Below, one piece after another: positions 25,001 through 36,557 of a DNA stretch of 64,000 nt (positions are counted from its first letter, which is position 1; each line of letters begins with the position of its first letter). Under the pieces are notes generated by a model that was given only the letters and a program-made list of their open reading frames with translations, did not search any database and was not told the DNA's origin. Made by a program: the position numbers and the translations under genes. Source of the stretch: Eremophila alpestris peregrina (Eukaryota > Chordata > Aves > Passeriformes > Alaudidae); the NCBI GenBank assembly GCA_009792885.1, contig WMCF01000018.1, positions 9,368,927 to 9,432,926 on the forward strand, given 5' to 3'.

Positions 25001-28000
25001 TTCTTTCCCAAATTACTCAGAGCATGGGGCATGAAAAAATTGCTGTGGTGGCTAAGAAAGCACATGCACAGGCAGAGCCAGGTGGTGCTGGCTGGAGAAG
25101 GACATCAGGCCATGCTGACAGTGGCTGTTGTCTCATGTTGTGATTCTGAGGCCTGCAGAGGTATCCACAGGCTCACTGCACATAAGGGAATGCCCTTTTC
25201 CCAGCCTGTGATGACTGGCACTCACTTCCACCTTGTTCTGGATCAAAATCCATGATCTAAACATTTCTCCCTAGTCCCCTGTACTCTCCATGCCCCGGTG
25301 ACTTGGAGCCCTGTCCCACCAAACACATCAGTCATCGTGTTGATGGCTCAGGACCACGGGTATATTAGGACCACACTGGTATTTTTGGGATGTATGTTCC
25401 ACTCATGAAAAAGTCCAACAAAGTGTAATAATCTGTGTTGCAGGGAAAAAGTAGCTGCATTTTATCTCAGTTTATTTTCCTCTACTACAAGGACAGGCCA
25501 GTCAAAGACACGAAGGAGTAGAAAAGTGTGCTCAGTAGAAAAGCACAGCTCCTGCCTACATGACGTTAAACTATCAAGTAGAAACAACATTTTTTTGCTT
25601 GGTGATTGTGTTCCCTCCCACTCTCACACAAGCCAAGAGGAGTCTCTTGTGTTAACAGCCAGAGAATGGGAGACAAGCACTGGGCTGGTCTTGGCTCAGC
25701 TCGGTTTTTTGTTTGTGTTGGACACACGATGACACTCCCCTCTTCAGATCCAAGGTCCTAAAAGCAATTTGTTTTCATTTAAAAACAGAAAAGGCCGTGC
25801 TTTCTTACCAGCACACACGCTGGGGAAGGCTGACAAAGCAGCTGCCTGTCCTTGTGCCTCTGCAGAGGAGCTGGAGCTCCCATGGCTCCCACCCAAATCT
25901 CGGGCGCGTCAGAAAAGTATAACCACAAACTTTCCAACCTTCTGTGACCGAGCCAGCAATATTCCCGGTTTGGCAGCTACAAGTCCCAGCTGTCAGCCTG
26001 ACTGGGCTGTATCAGAGCCACGTGGACACGGGGAGCTGCTCACACAGCCCAACTTGCAAGACCGGTGCCTCAATTTGTCATGCTCATATAATAAATCAAT
26101 TTGTTTCCTTTAACGAGGGGTTAGTCAGCAAACCCTCACTCATGCTTTTCTTGCACAGTAAGTCCCACTTCCCTGTAGGATTTGTGAATGTGGCCTTACC
26201 TTGCTTTAGGAGAAGCAGTGAGATGAGGTTGGCTTTCCTGAGATTCTCTTGTGAATCCCCCCACCCAACAAACACCTGGTTTTTCCACCCATTGGACACG
26301 AGCTCTACCCTGTGTCCTATATAGAGCATGGTGTAGGGAAGGATGTTGTCCTCCAAGCCAGGCTGGATGTGATGTGGCCAAGCAGCAGAGCATTTCACCC
26401 ACAGCCCCACTGCCGCTCCTGGTCCGTGTCCCGGGGGCGTGTGGAGGCTCTTAGTTCCGGAACAGTCTGGGACACTTTCCCACTGAGCCAGGGGAGATCC
26501 TGTCTGTCCTTCTGGACAAACAGGTTGTGTCAAGCAGGAGAGGCCTATCAGTGCTGGCATCTCTCAGTCTGCCCCGGCAGGGCTGCGTGGGAGGGCTGGT
26601 TACCAGCACCAGCAAAAGTGGCTCCTTGCAGCCCCCTTGGCCCCTCTGGCCCCATTTGAACCCTGCCTGAACTCAGGTTCAGGCGAGAGATTTCGCACGT
26701 GGTTCAGAGTGGGGCTTGGAGCAAGAGGACAGTGTCAGCAGCAGATCCCTTGGCACTGCTCCTCCCCAGCTCTGGCTGATGGACTGCAAAATCTCCAGCC
26801 CCATGTGCTCAGCCTGCCTCGTCCAGCTGTGAGAGGAATTTCAGCTGTGCAATAATTTCTCAGAGGAAGTGTCTATCCATGAATTAATGTCTCTAAGAAC
26901 TAATTATTGGGTAAACTGTATAAACAGTCCCTGGAGTGCCTCTTCAGTACTCAGCTTTTGGGCTTCAAAACAGACAGAGCAGGCAAGAGGATTTTCAAAA
27001 GACACTCTGTCTGGGCAAGCAGTGATGTAGGTGACTCAGTGGTTTTCCCCCTCACAGCCTAAAAAGACAGAAAGGTCCATAGTGGTCATTTGGGGTGAAA
27101 ATTTATAGCTTATTAATTAAAAAAGAAGGGAAAAAAAAAAAAGCCATTTCTAGGCCAGATCATAGATTCTAGGCTGCCATCCAATGTCAGAAAATGTTCC
27201 CCTCCCAGCAGGGGATCCAGGCTAAAAGGTTATTTAATACTTTCTGGTTGATTTTCTATTTGGAATAACTTAAAATGATTGGTTTTGGCGTGAGAAACTG
27301 TTTGCTTACCTGGCACCTGAACTTCAGTGATAAACTTTAATGTCCTCCTCTGAGTATTCCCATAGCACACAAAGGAGGCTTCATGCGGTCTCACTAGCTA
27401 TACATCTGACATTTCTTTTTTAAAAAAATCAAAATCAGATGTTGTTCATTATCTCTTCAAACTCCCATCTACCCGTGAACATCCAAAAGTTTTAAAAGCC
27501 CTGCTTAAGCAGGTCTCCACTCCATTGATGGAATATCCTTTAATATTTTATAGCTCTGACTTGCACTTCTAAAAGTACTAATTAATCTCACTAGATAAAA
27601 ACTGGCACAAAATGGCACAAGTGAGAATAGCTCCATCCTTCCTCACAGCACTGGTGTGCCAGTTCATCTTGGAGCATGTAATGATTTACTGTAATAGTTT
27701 TAGGCCCGTAATGGGGCCAATAACTGGCATCTGGAAGCTGTGAGGCTCTTTCCCAATGGATGCCATTCACATATAGTTATTTAATTAATTAACAGCTCCA
27801 CTACCATAAGCCAGTGAAGAGTCCATTAAAGTTGCTTTTTTTTTTTTTTAATATCTTCCAAAGTAAGAACATATGCTGCACACTGCTTTTCCCTTGGAGA
27901 GTGCTTAATGTTGCAACCTGTTTATCTTATGACTGATTTTCAAATTCCACCTTAACCAGCTGCTTTTTGCTCAACTTTGGGATTCAGCAGAGGCTGAACT

Positions 28001-30560
28001 GCTGAGTGCTCAGCAGGAGCAGCAGAATAACATTCTACCTGCATGTGCTCATTCCTGAGCAAGGTGCCAAACCCCTACAATGGCTGCCTGGCTGCCTCTG
28101 TGCTCTTCCCAGACTGTACATGTGAGGCACTTTTACTTGCCCATTTTCTCTGAAAAGAAAAAAAAAATTAATGAAAAAAAAAATCAAGGTGTGGAGTTCA
28201 TTTGGAATAAGTAAAAATTCTCTGGGAAAATGAACCCCAGCAGACTTTGGAGGGAGTTGGTCAAGTTTGTAAAATACATTTCAGAGCTCAATCCCATGTG
28301 AAATGTGGAAAAGCCATCAGGGGCTGTAAAGCCAGCAGGGATGGGTTTGGTCTGGTAACAGTGCCAAAGGATTTTGCTTCCCAAGCGAGGATTCCTACTC
28401 CTGAGGTGCAGTTAAATGCAAACCACATCCTAATGGGTGCTGGCCTGCAGTGGGGCAAAGGGCTCGTCCCTAAGCCTCTGTCCTTCTGCAGGGAGCTGAA
28501 GGAGGTAAGAGCAGCTCCCCTGGCACTGGCTGGGCACAGGCACGGGCAGCTCCAGCCTGGTGCCACGCAGCTCACAGGATCTGAGGAGCTGCCCCAGGAG
28601 GACGTGGTAGACATGAAATTGGAGAAGCTCTGACAGGGAATGTCATTTAACAGTGACTGTCTAAAGTGAGCCCTGCTAACGTGGCAGGGCAGAGTGGGAG
28701 CTCCCTGGTACTGGATTGTGATATGTAGGACATGTCAAAAGTTACATAATCCCTGATGCAGAATCCTTTTCCCTGGCTGTAATGTGTCGTGTCGTTCCTC
28801 CTCCTGCTCTCCCTCCCACTGGTCTGCAGCACAGCCTTCTGCCTGCAAGGCTTTTACTGGGGTGTGCTGCAAGGCTTGGGAAAAACTGCAGTGCCCTGGA
28901 GCAGCTGTCACCCAGAGCCCTTCAGCTGGTGCCTCACCCCTGTGATCCACCATGGATCATCCAAGGGCTGCCAGAAACCCAGGGGAAGTCAACAGGAGCT
29001 GGGTTTGATACCCTTGTGAGAGATTCGGGATCTCTCTGCCCAGATGTCAGGTGTGGACAGTGCAGAGCCAATCTTTTTAATTGTGGCATCTCGTGCTCCT
29101 CCCTAGGTAGAGCCTCAGGCCTGACAAGCCTGAAAGTTCAGCATCCAGCTCACTTCCAAGTCCATCAGGGCTCTGAAATTGCTCTTCAGCCTAAACCCCC
29201 TGAAGCAACCAGTCTGTCCAGGCTGCTGGGTTGTGGCAAGACCTCCTGGCAGGTCTTCCTCCTCCCAGAAGGTACCAGCAGCTGCTGCTGCCTCACAGCA
29301 GGGACTGTACAGGAGGTGCTTCCCACTTTCAGGTGCTTAATGGTCAAAGCACTTCTGGAAGCAGCACGTGGACTGAGTTCCTTCTCATGTAAAAGGACAT
29401 TCAAACATGCATCTCCCACTTTCCTCAGCATACCTCAGCACCTGGGATAATGTACTCAGTCCCTGGGATAATGCACTCAGTCCCTGGGTAATGCATTCTT
29501 CTTGGCTAGAGGAAGAAGGGACACTCTGCATTCACTAATGCTTGTCTCCAGGTGACCTGTAATCTGCACAAACTCTGTCAGAAGTCCCTGAAGCAGAGGC
29601 CAGAGCTCAGGATCTCTCCTTGCAGGAGACTGGCATAACCAATAGGCCATGCAAGGTCACCTCAGCTAACTTCACCAGTATCTAGATACCTACATGTCTC
29701 CTCTAGGCAGCAGGGAAACAGGCATTTCCTGCCCTGAGACAAATGTCTTGAGTTCCTTTTTCTCTCCACTCACTGTATGTGGAGCCTGGGGTGACTAATG
29801 CAGTCTTTGAAGTCCAGCTGTTCAATATCTACATCAAGGGTGATGAGTCCTCCCTCTCCTCCCTCCAACCCTTTCCTGTCTTTTTCTATCCCCGTAAACC
29901 TTTCATGATGCCGCAGCTCTGATCTGTGAGGACAGAGTTATCCTAATCCCCTGCAGAACTGCCAAGAGTTAAGGGTGGAAGGCTCACCATGGAGCTGTGG
30001 GCTCAAACCATCTCCAGGAGCTCTCCTGTGAACCAGCAACCCCCCAGCAGAGGAGGTTCCTGACATCTGCTTTCCTTTCCCAGTTTATTTTAATAGGCAA
30101 GACTGACCACTTCTTGGTTCAGCACAACACATGGTGTAGACATTTATCTTCTGCAAAGAACTGTAAAAGATATTAATTAATATGGTAATTAATACCCTAC
30201 CCATGGGTACTTTGTGCTTTTGTGGAAAGCAAAGCAACTATAACCCAGTTTGACTGGCTGTTCTGTTTTACTGATTTGTCCTGCTCTACTACTTCAATTA
30301 ATATCCTCTTTAAATGTGATTTAGGCTTAATATTACTTATCTTCAAAATATTAGAAGCATCCCACATGACTTCAGGTTTCTTGATTAGTGTTCATTTACA
30401 GATAAATTACCTCAAGGTGCAATGAAGGTTAAGCACATATATTGGGAATTTAAAGTAAAACACGTCTGACAGATTTTGCAACTAAAGTAAAACCCGGCAG
30501 CAGAAAATCCAAAGCACTTATTCGTGAAGTTACACTTAAAATACAGACCAATTAATATTA
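19086..30560. other. Intergenic region, no recognised gene
   Basis: Mostly AT-rich unique sequence with somewhat GC-richer stretches near 20.5-22.1 kb, 25.8-26.8 kb and 28.4-29.4 kb. No CR1 tail, LTR pair or RNA gene is evident. The longest ATG-initiated frames are at 28782-29450 (+) and 19079-19345 (-); neither is recognised. A 21-bp tandem repeat lies at 29441-29495. Confidence 0.55.
29441..29495. repeat. 21-bp tandem repeat, 2.6 copies
   Basis: Two near-identical 21-base units beginning 'cctgggataatg' at 29441 and 29462 differ at one base; a truncated third copy begins at 29483. This is a small local duplication. Confidence 0.85.
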
Positions 30561-30835
30561 GACTCATAGAATAATAGAAAGGTTTGGATTGGGAGGAGCC
30601 TGAAAGATCACTCCATTCCAATTCCCCTGCCATGGGGCAGAGACACCTTCCAGGTGCTCCAAGTCCCACCCAGCCTGGCCATGAACAGTTCCAGGAATGG
30701 GGCATCAACAACTTCTTTGGGCAACCTGTTCCAGAGCCTCACCACCCTCAAAACAGCAAATATATTTATTCTCTGGTAGAGTTTACTTAATGAGAAAAAC
30801 ACATTCTATCCTAAGCCTCAAACAAAAATTTTGAC
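30561..30835 (-). repeat. CR1 LINE 3' end
   Basis: Read on the minus strand, this follows the CR1 3' consensus: a block around 'ggttgccc' and 'gttgatgcccc', then 'aggtgtctctgccccatggc', 'tgatctttcaggctcc', 'caatccaaacctttctat' and an 'attctatga' tail. The + strand therefore starts with the element's 3' end at about 30561. It is 5' truncated and non-coding. Confidence 0.9.
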
Positions 30836-31599
30836 CAGCTCCAGACGTGGATTTTGACCCCATAGGCCAGTCCAAAGATGCAGTGTGGGACTTCTCTGTG
30901 CTTACTCCCTTCCTCCACATCCAACCTTACATTTCTTCTCTAGGTTTGCAAACACATCAGACTGAACTTCTGAAAATATTCAGAGGTTCTTATTTTTCTG
31001 TGATGTGGAAGAAAACCCAATTCACAGCCGGAGAAGTCCCTGGGATGGAAAGAGGATGGTGTGATTCTCTGTTTCCAGGAGTGTCGCTGGAGGATCAGGG
31101 AGTATCATTAAAGCACAAGACAGAACTTTCCCTGGACATATGCTGTATAATGTAAAAACACTCAAAGGATTAACAGCAATCAGGGATATATCTCTGGCTG
31201 TGCACACATACCAAATCTACAAACAAGGGATTAGAGATACAGCATATGAACCTGCAAGGAAGAAATACAGTGGGGCCAGAAATGGGATCATAAGAGAAAG
31301 GTTATTCCTGCATTTGTAAAATTTTACACAGATCCTTGTATTCCATGATGGCTTATTTGTACTGCAGGAATATGTAGAAAAAGAGATCAGTCACAAAGCT
31401 GCTGGGGTTTGTATACTCTGCTCACAAAGGAGAGTGTCTGCCCTGGAGCTTGCAGGCCAAGAGCTGCTCCTTGCAAGTGCATCCACATGGCTGGACTCTC
31501 AGCATGTGGAAACCCAGTCCCAGGCATTAGCCCAGAAGAGTTATTTAAACAAGAAACATCTTTATTCTTTTGCTGCTCATTATTAAAATAAAACGCCCT

Positions 31600-32050
31600 T
31601 CTGAATTTTAACAAGACCCATGCACTCCCTGCCTGGCTTTACTGCATCACCCTCTTATCTAGAAAGTTTTTCCTAATGTCAAGCCTAAATTTTATTACCT
31701 GCAAATAAAGCTTGTTCCTTCTTTCCCTATCCCCCAGCAAGCATGGGGAAAGATTTATCACCATCCTCCTTACAATAAACTTTAACATATTGCAAGATTT
31801 TTATCACAGCTCTTCTTTAGACTCTGCTGTTCCCAGACTAAACAAACAATCCTTTCAACATTTCCTCCTAGGTTGTTCCTTCTATGCCTCTGATATTTCT
31901 AGTGTCTCTCTCCTGGACTCTCTCCAGTTTGTCTACATTTTTCTTTACAGCACAGTACCCAAAACTGGACACTCTATTCCAGCTGAGGCCCCACCGGTGC
32001 CAAGTGGAGTAGAATAATTATCTCCTATGTCTTAGGTTGCAGTCTCACAT
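31600..32050 (-). repeat. Ancient amniote-type CR1 (PSLINE/L3-like) remnant
   Basis: The + strand text resembles the reverse complement of the old CR1 group shared with turtles and crocodiles. In order, it has a block on slow-killed 'tttttcctaatgtcaagcct', a 'tttatcaccatcctcctt' block, 'ctcctggactctctcca', 'gtttgtctacattttt', 'cccaaaactggacactctat' and 'ccagctgaggccccac'. Divergence is much greater than for the avian CR1 copies elsewhere in the window, so the insertion is old. Boundaries are approximate. Confidence 0.65.
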
Positions 32051-33656
32051 CCTGTTCTGCCTGCAGCTGAGCTGGGTGAAAAGTTTATTTCTTTTCACCC
32101 ACTCCAGCTGCTTATCACCACCCCTCAGCTGCAGGCTCTCCCCCTCCCAGGTCAGCAGCGAAACTGCCGGGGGATTGCTCAGAACACAATCTGGGTGAAC
32201 GGCCCAGGTTAGAGGCAATAATTCAAAGAACAAGGCTTTCCTGATCCCCAGTTCAGCAGGCCCAGGTGAGGCTGAGGATAAACAGGTATGAAAAAGCAGA
32301 AACCTGAGGTGGGAGGAGATGATGAGCTGCAGGGTAATGGACAGTGGCTTTCACAGCTGGAGGAACTGCAGCCAGGAAAGGAAACCTGATATTGTCCTTA
32401 CCCTCAGCCTTTTGTCCCCTCTGCAGCCTCAGTCCCTCCTGATGCTGCTGCCCAGCTGCTGTAGCTTGCACTTCATCATCAGGCTGACTTTATAACATTT
32501 TTCCTCATTATCAATGACCTGCTAAACTCAGATTTTGTTGTCCTGAGTAAGATCACCCCAAACAGGTCTCATGTGAGCACATCCCTTGCTCTCACACTCA
32601 AGGTGGTTATGAAAAGGACAGAGAGGAGAACATTGAGGTCTGGCTGAAAAGTTGTCCTGATGTGGCAGCAATACTGTCACAGCCATCACCTACAGGTCCT
32701 CATCCACTCCTGCACCACCTCAGAGGGCAAAGTCTTGTCTGCTCACAGCCCTTCACTGAACATGGTCAGAAGGCTTACCAGTGTCACAATGAAAATTCCT
32801 GTTGCTTTCCTGCACTTGCTCTGCCTACAGAGAACACCTGGCAGGACCCCATATGGGCTTTTCCCCCTGAGAGGAGAAATACAGCCAGACAATGTGGAAA
32901 TACTGCACTGATTAGAAGATGAGCCTTTCTTTGCTTAATCTGTGGCTTTTGCAAAGATATAATGGAAGCTTGAGCTGGCTGATGATCTGTCCTGCAGATT
33001 TTCTGCTCCCCTGCGAAACAGTGTTTTGTGCTCTGAAGAATGAAGACTTGGGAAAACAACAATCCTGTGAGCTCTGGGGGCATTTCTACACCAGGACCAG
33101 CAGCCACAGTGAAGAACATTCTGTGACATCGTGGTCCTGTGGGACTCCCTCCCACAGCTGACTTTTCCTTCTGCTCTTTAGGCAGAGTTACGTCCATTCT
33201 GCTTTATTGCCTTCAGCTCTGGGCATACCTTCATCCCACCCTTTGCTTATCCATGCATCCTTTCCCCGTCCATCTTCATTCCTTTTTCGCCTCTTCTCAC
33301 CTACTTTCCATCTCCTTCCATTGAAAGTTCCCTCCAGCAGCTTCCTTGTTTTCTCAGGCTCCCCTGTGCCACCTCTCCCTTCTCCTGGCCCCACCACGGC
33401 CCCCAGTAGCCGCAGGCAGGCTCTGCCCTGCCCGGACACAGCTGTGGGGACTCTGTTCATGCCAAAATCCCCTCTTTTCTCAGGCTCTGTGGGAGCTGAG
33501 GGTTGGGTACTGCAAGCTCAGGGCAGGCTGAAGTAATAGGAGTAGAGATGAGGTGAAGTTCTTGTTCTGTCTTGAACACAGACTGCCAATCACGCCATAA
33601 TAGGTGGTGGTTCTAGGCAGGGAACAGCTTTTCAGCCCACCAAAATTACACCATTA

Positions 33657-33740
33657 AATGGAATTTCCTCTATGGGCTAATCAGGATTTGAACCCATTTC
33701 TCTGGAGATAAAAGGCACAGCTCAATCTCCTGGTTTGCGA
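33657..33740 (-). repeat. tRNA-like sequence, possible ancient SINE
   Basis: On the minus strand a perfect RNA polymerase III box B, 'ggttcaaatcc', is preceded by an anticodon-arm-like pair, 'ggagat' and 'atctcc', about 16 bases apart. A clear A box and a complete acceptor stem are missing, so this is not called as a tRNA gene. A decayed tRNA-derived SINE is the likeliest reading. Confidence 0.35.
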
Positions 33741-33964
33741 GGTCATCTGGAATACAAATCAACTTTCATGGATTCATTTGAAATGTTTTTATGTAAAGGA
33801 TATATTTTTTTTAATCTGCTCGTTAGTGCCTTGTGCCTAAACTGGAGCTGTGATGTGACTTTTTCTCACTAGAGGCTAAATAAAGTACTGTACTGTTTTT
33901 ATAAATGTCCTAAGCTTTGCCAGAAGGCTGGCAATGAAAGAGGCTGGCAGGAGACAGGCACTGT

Positions 33965-34060
33965 CTCTGTTCTGTATCACGGAAGTGAGCCCAAGGACAG
34001 CGGCCAGTGCCTCCCATCCGCGGGAATGCGACCAATTAACGCGCGGGTGATGTCATGGGA
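33965..34060 (+). promoter_or_regulatory. Candidate CpG-rich regulatory cluster (ETS, CCAAT, CRE-like)
   Basis: Within about 80 bases of otherwise CpG-poor intergenic DNA there is an ETS-type site 'cacggaagtg' (33978-33987), a CCAAT box (34032-34036), a CpG-rich 'aacgcgcggg' and a CRE-like 'tgatgtca' (34048-34055). This combination is typical of small TATA-less promoters. An ATG in strong context follows at 34060. Function is inferred from motifs only. Confidence 0.35.
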
Positions 34061-34317
34061 TGGCAAAAGCGCTTCCCTCGCAGCCCTCCCTGCTCTGCCA
34101 GCTCCAACCTTCAGTGTATTTTCCTCGGTCTGGTCCATGTACTGTAATAACTAAGTCAACTGGAAAAAATATTGAAGAAAAGACTGAGGAAAAACAGAGT
34201 GTAGGGGCAGCTGGAGCCAGCAAAGAAGGCACACTGAGAGCTATAAAGACGCTTTGTGCAGCAGCTTCTCTCAACTTCAGGATATTCAGTTCCACAGGAG
34301 TTGGAGAAGATGGGTAA
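34060..34317 (+). CDS. Hypothetical 85-codon ORF behind a promoter-like cluster
   Basis: The ORF starts at an ATG in strong context ('gggatgg') right after the ETS/CCAAT/CRE-like cluster and runs 85 codons to TAA at 34315-34317. The predicted peptide begins MAKALPSQPSLLCQL and has a charged middle segment, KNIEEKTEEKQ. No domain, signal peptide or membrane segment is evident and I do not recognise it. The length is not exceptional for chance; its position is the only reason to list it. It may equally be part of a non-coding RNA or nothing. Confidence 0.15.
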   Translation: MAKALPSQPSLLCQLQPSVYFPRSGPCTVITKSTGKNIEEKTEEKQSVGAAGASKEGTLRAIKTLCAAASLNFRIFSSTGVGEDG

Positions 34318-35080
34318 TAAGCTGGCCTTTATTTTAAGGGATATCCCTTGTAGTCTCAGCTGCATAAAGATCAGTCTTTGGGCATGTGGAAACAGTGCTA
34401 ACAGTATCTCTCTTTCACTACCTCCTGCTGCTCACTCCATTGAATGGCCTTGGTCCAGCTAGAGAGGAAAAAAGCCTTCCATCCCAAAACAGTCATCGGT
34501 CTGAGGGAAAGGAGGTGATGAAAAGAGGCTGCAAGTGATGAAGTGAAGTAATTATTTATAGAAAGATACATGACCACAGCACTCAGGTGCCTGCTCAGGA
34601 ACAGGGCCCAGTACTGCTCATTCTGAATGCAAGGGACATGTGCCTGTGCCTTCCCTGCTTCAAAACAGGCAAGGGGAGCACTTCTCTGGGCTTCAGGCAC
34701 AGGAACCACACTGTGCACGGGGTCAGGGAGCACATGGATGTGGGATAGGGCTGCTCCAAGATCCAGCAAGGTGAGGGATGAGGCCAGGCTCAGATGTAGC
34801 TGCAGCATCACTCAGGCATAGACTCAGGGTGGGAGCTGGAGAGCAGAGAAGGAGCCAGCTGCCAGTGGGACTTCTCCCAGCTCCTCCCACACGGTCTTTT
34901 CCCAGCAGCCTGCTCCCTGGTTGCAGCCACAGCACATCTGAGCTGGCCTGGAGCACTGGCAGCCAAACCTCAGAGAGGAAAAATAATCTTAGAGGCAGTC
35001 AGTGCACCCAGGTCTGTGTGTACCTCTGTAACCACTCAAGGAACAGGCCTAAAGAGAAGAGCACTCTGTAAAAACTGTGA

Positions 35081-35194
35081 GTTGAGACATCCAAATGGAG
35101 TTGAGATATCCAAATGGAGTTGGGATATCCAAATGGAGTCAAGACATCCAAATGGAGTTGGGATATCCAAATGGAGTCAAGACATCCAAATGGC
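35081..35194. repeat. 19-bp tandem repeat, six copies
   Basis: Six consecutive 19-base units begin at 35081, 35100, 35119, 35138, 35157 and 35176, each of the form 'gttgggatatccaaatgga'. Variation is confined to a few positions (gttga/gttgg/gtcaa and acatcc/atatcc). Units 3-6 alternate between two variants, which suggests a 38-bp higher-order duplication. There are no spacers, so this is a plain minisatellite. Confidence 0.95.
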
Positions 35195-35211
35195 CATGTG
35201 CCACTTGGGGT

Positions 35212-35386
35212 GATGGATGTATTTGCAAATTGGTTCTGTGTTGGTGAACCAATACATGCAGGGCTGATGATGCATAGGTATAAATTCAAATTGGCTTCAT
35301 GTGACTGTGAATCAGTACATGCTGATAGAGCATGGATACAAATTGCAACGGGTCCTGTGCTGTTGTGGATCAATATCCATGGTGCT
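35212..35386. repeat. Degenerate ~58-bp tandem repeat, three copies
   Basis: Three units starting at 35212, 35266 and 35324 (54, 58 and 63 bases) share the order gat...g(t)ata(t/c)(a)aat...ttgg/cggg...tgtg...gaaccaatacatg-like...gct. The sequence after the third copy restarts with 'gatta'. The copies are much more diverged than the 19-bp array just upstream, so the two arrays differ in age. Confidence 0.65.
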
Positions 35387-36489
35387 GATTAGACCCATCC
35401 AAGTTCTTTTCTTTGGTAGCTGATGGCAAGAGCCAAGCTTTGAGCATGGATGGGAGGACGAAGCAGCACTACAGGCATTGAGCAGAATGTCCCAGGGACC
35501 AATGTGTTAAATTGATCAGAAAACAAGTTTAAAATTTTACTTGGAAAGAAATTCAGAATAAAATTGCCTTGAATGTATCACAAGGGAAGGTGGCTTGCAG
35601 TGTTCTGTTGTGCTAGGCAAGCCAGCAAATGTTCACACTTCCTTTTAACCACAGTCACCTGCACACACTTAAAGAACATTTTTCTACCCCCATCATTTTG
35701 CTCCCAAGCTTTTGCTTTTCTGTTTTACCTCCATTACGAAACTGGCTCCAAACCATCTCCCAAGTCCAATGTGACAGAGATGAAGAGCAAAGAGATGCCA
35801 GATTGCTGGTGGAGGCTCTGGCTGACTGGGACATTGCTGGTAGCTGGAATGTGCTAAGAGAAAGGGAGAGCAAAGGAGCCCAGGTTTTTCAGATGGAATC
35901 TGAAGGTTCCAGGGGACTTATCTCTGCCTTGTGAAACACTTTGCAGATCTTCCAACTGGTAAAATGTAAAGTGACACTAAGTGAAATAAACTACTTTATA
36001 ATTCAGCTATAAGTATCTTCAAGAGCCATATGACTAAATTCTAAATCGTTTAATAAAATAAAAGTTCTTGTTCTAGAAGGGTTTTCTTTTTAATGGACAC
36101 TTCAGATGTTCAGTTAAATGTATTGTGACCAATGTAATTATCATTTGTCTGTATCTCAAAATTGTCTAATCAAGCACTAGTGGGCTGAGTAGTTAATAAG
36201 CACAAACAGAGATACTGAACGCTCTTCCTGTGGATTTCATCATCTTCCATTTCCACTCACCAGAAATACCAAAATGTGGAGATAAGAGCTAGACATAAGA
36301 GTATAACAAGAAAACTAGCTGGGAATTAACACAAGGTCAAAAATTAAAAATAAGGTTGGGCATAACTTCACTGCAGGGGTAAAGGAGAGCAAAGCAAGGG
36401 GAGAAGAAAAAAAAAGGAAAACAAGCAAAACTACTTTTAGAATGGAAGTTTGCCCATGCAATGAAAGGGATTACATCATGTTTGTCTGC

Positions 36490-36557
36490 AGTAGTGAAGG
36501 GCTGAACTCGGTGACCTCAGATATCCCTTCCAGCTCCTCGGGCTCACAGATATCATT
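36490..36557 (+). repeat. CR1-like 3' end fragment
   Basis: The segment 'gggctgaactcggtgacctc' and 'cccttccagctc' resembles the CR1 3' end, in which a 'ggactaggtgacc' block precedes 'cccttccaactc'. It is on the + strand, short and diverged. The call rests on about 50 bases. Confidence 0.5.

Larger units (their letters stand above)
30836..33964. other. Intergenic region with an ancient CR1 copy
   Basis: No gene recognised. It contains the old CR1-like element at about 31600-32050 and a tRNA-like box B on the minus strand near 33657-33740. The stretch 33.2-33.5 kb is pyrimidine-rich on the + strand, which keeps several short frames open without suggesting protein. Confidence 0.5.

Noticed and set aside
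26096..26560. 154-codon minus-strand frame
   Set aside because: Overlaps open frames on the + strand in a GC-richer stretch and shows no recognisable motif.
35081..35386. CRISPR-like array
   Set aside because: Repeats are head-to-tail without spacers and the genome is a vertebrate. It is a minisatellite.
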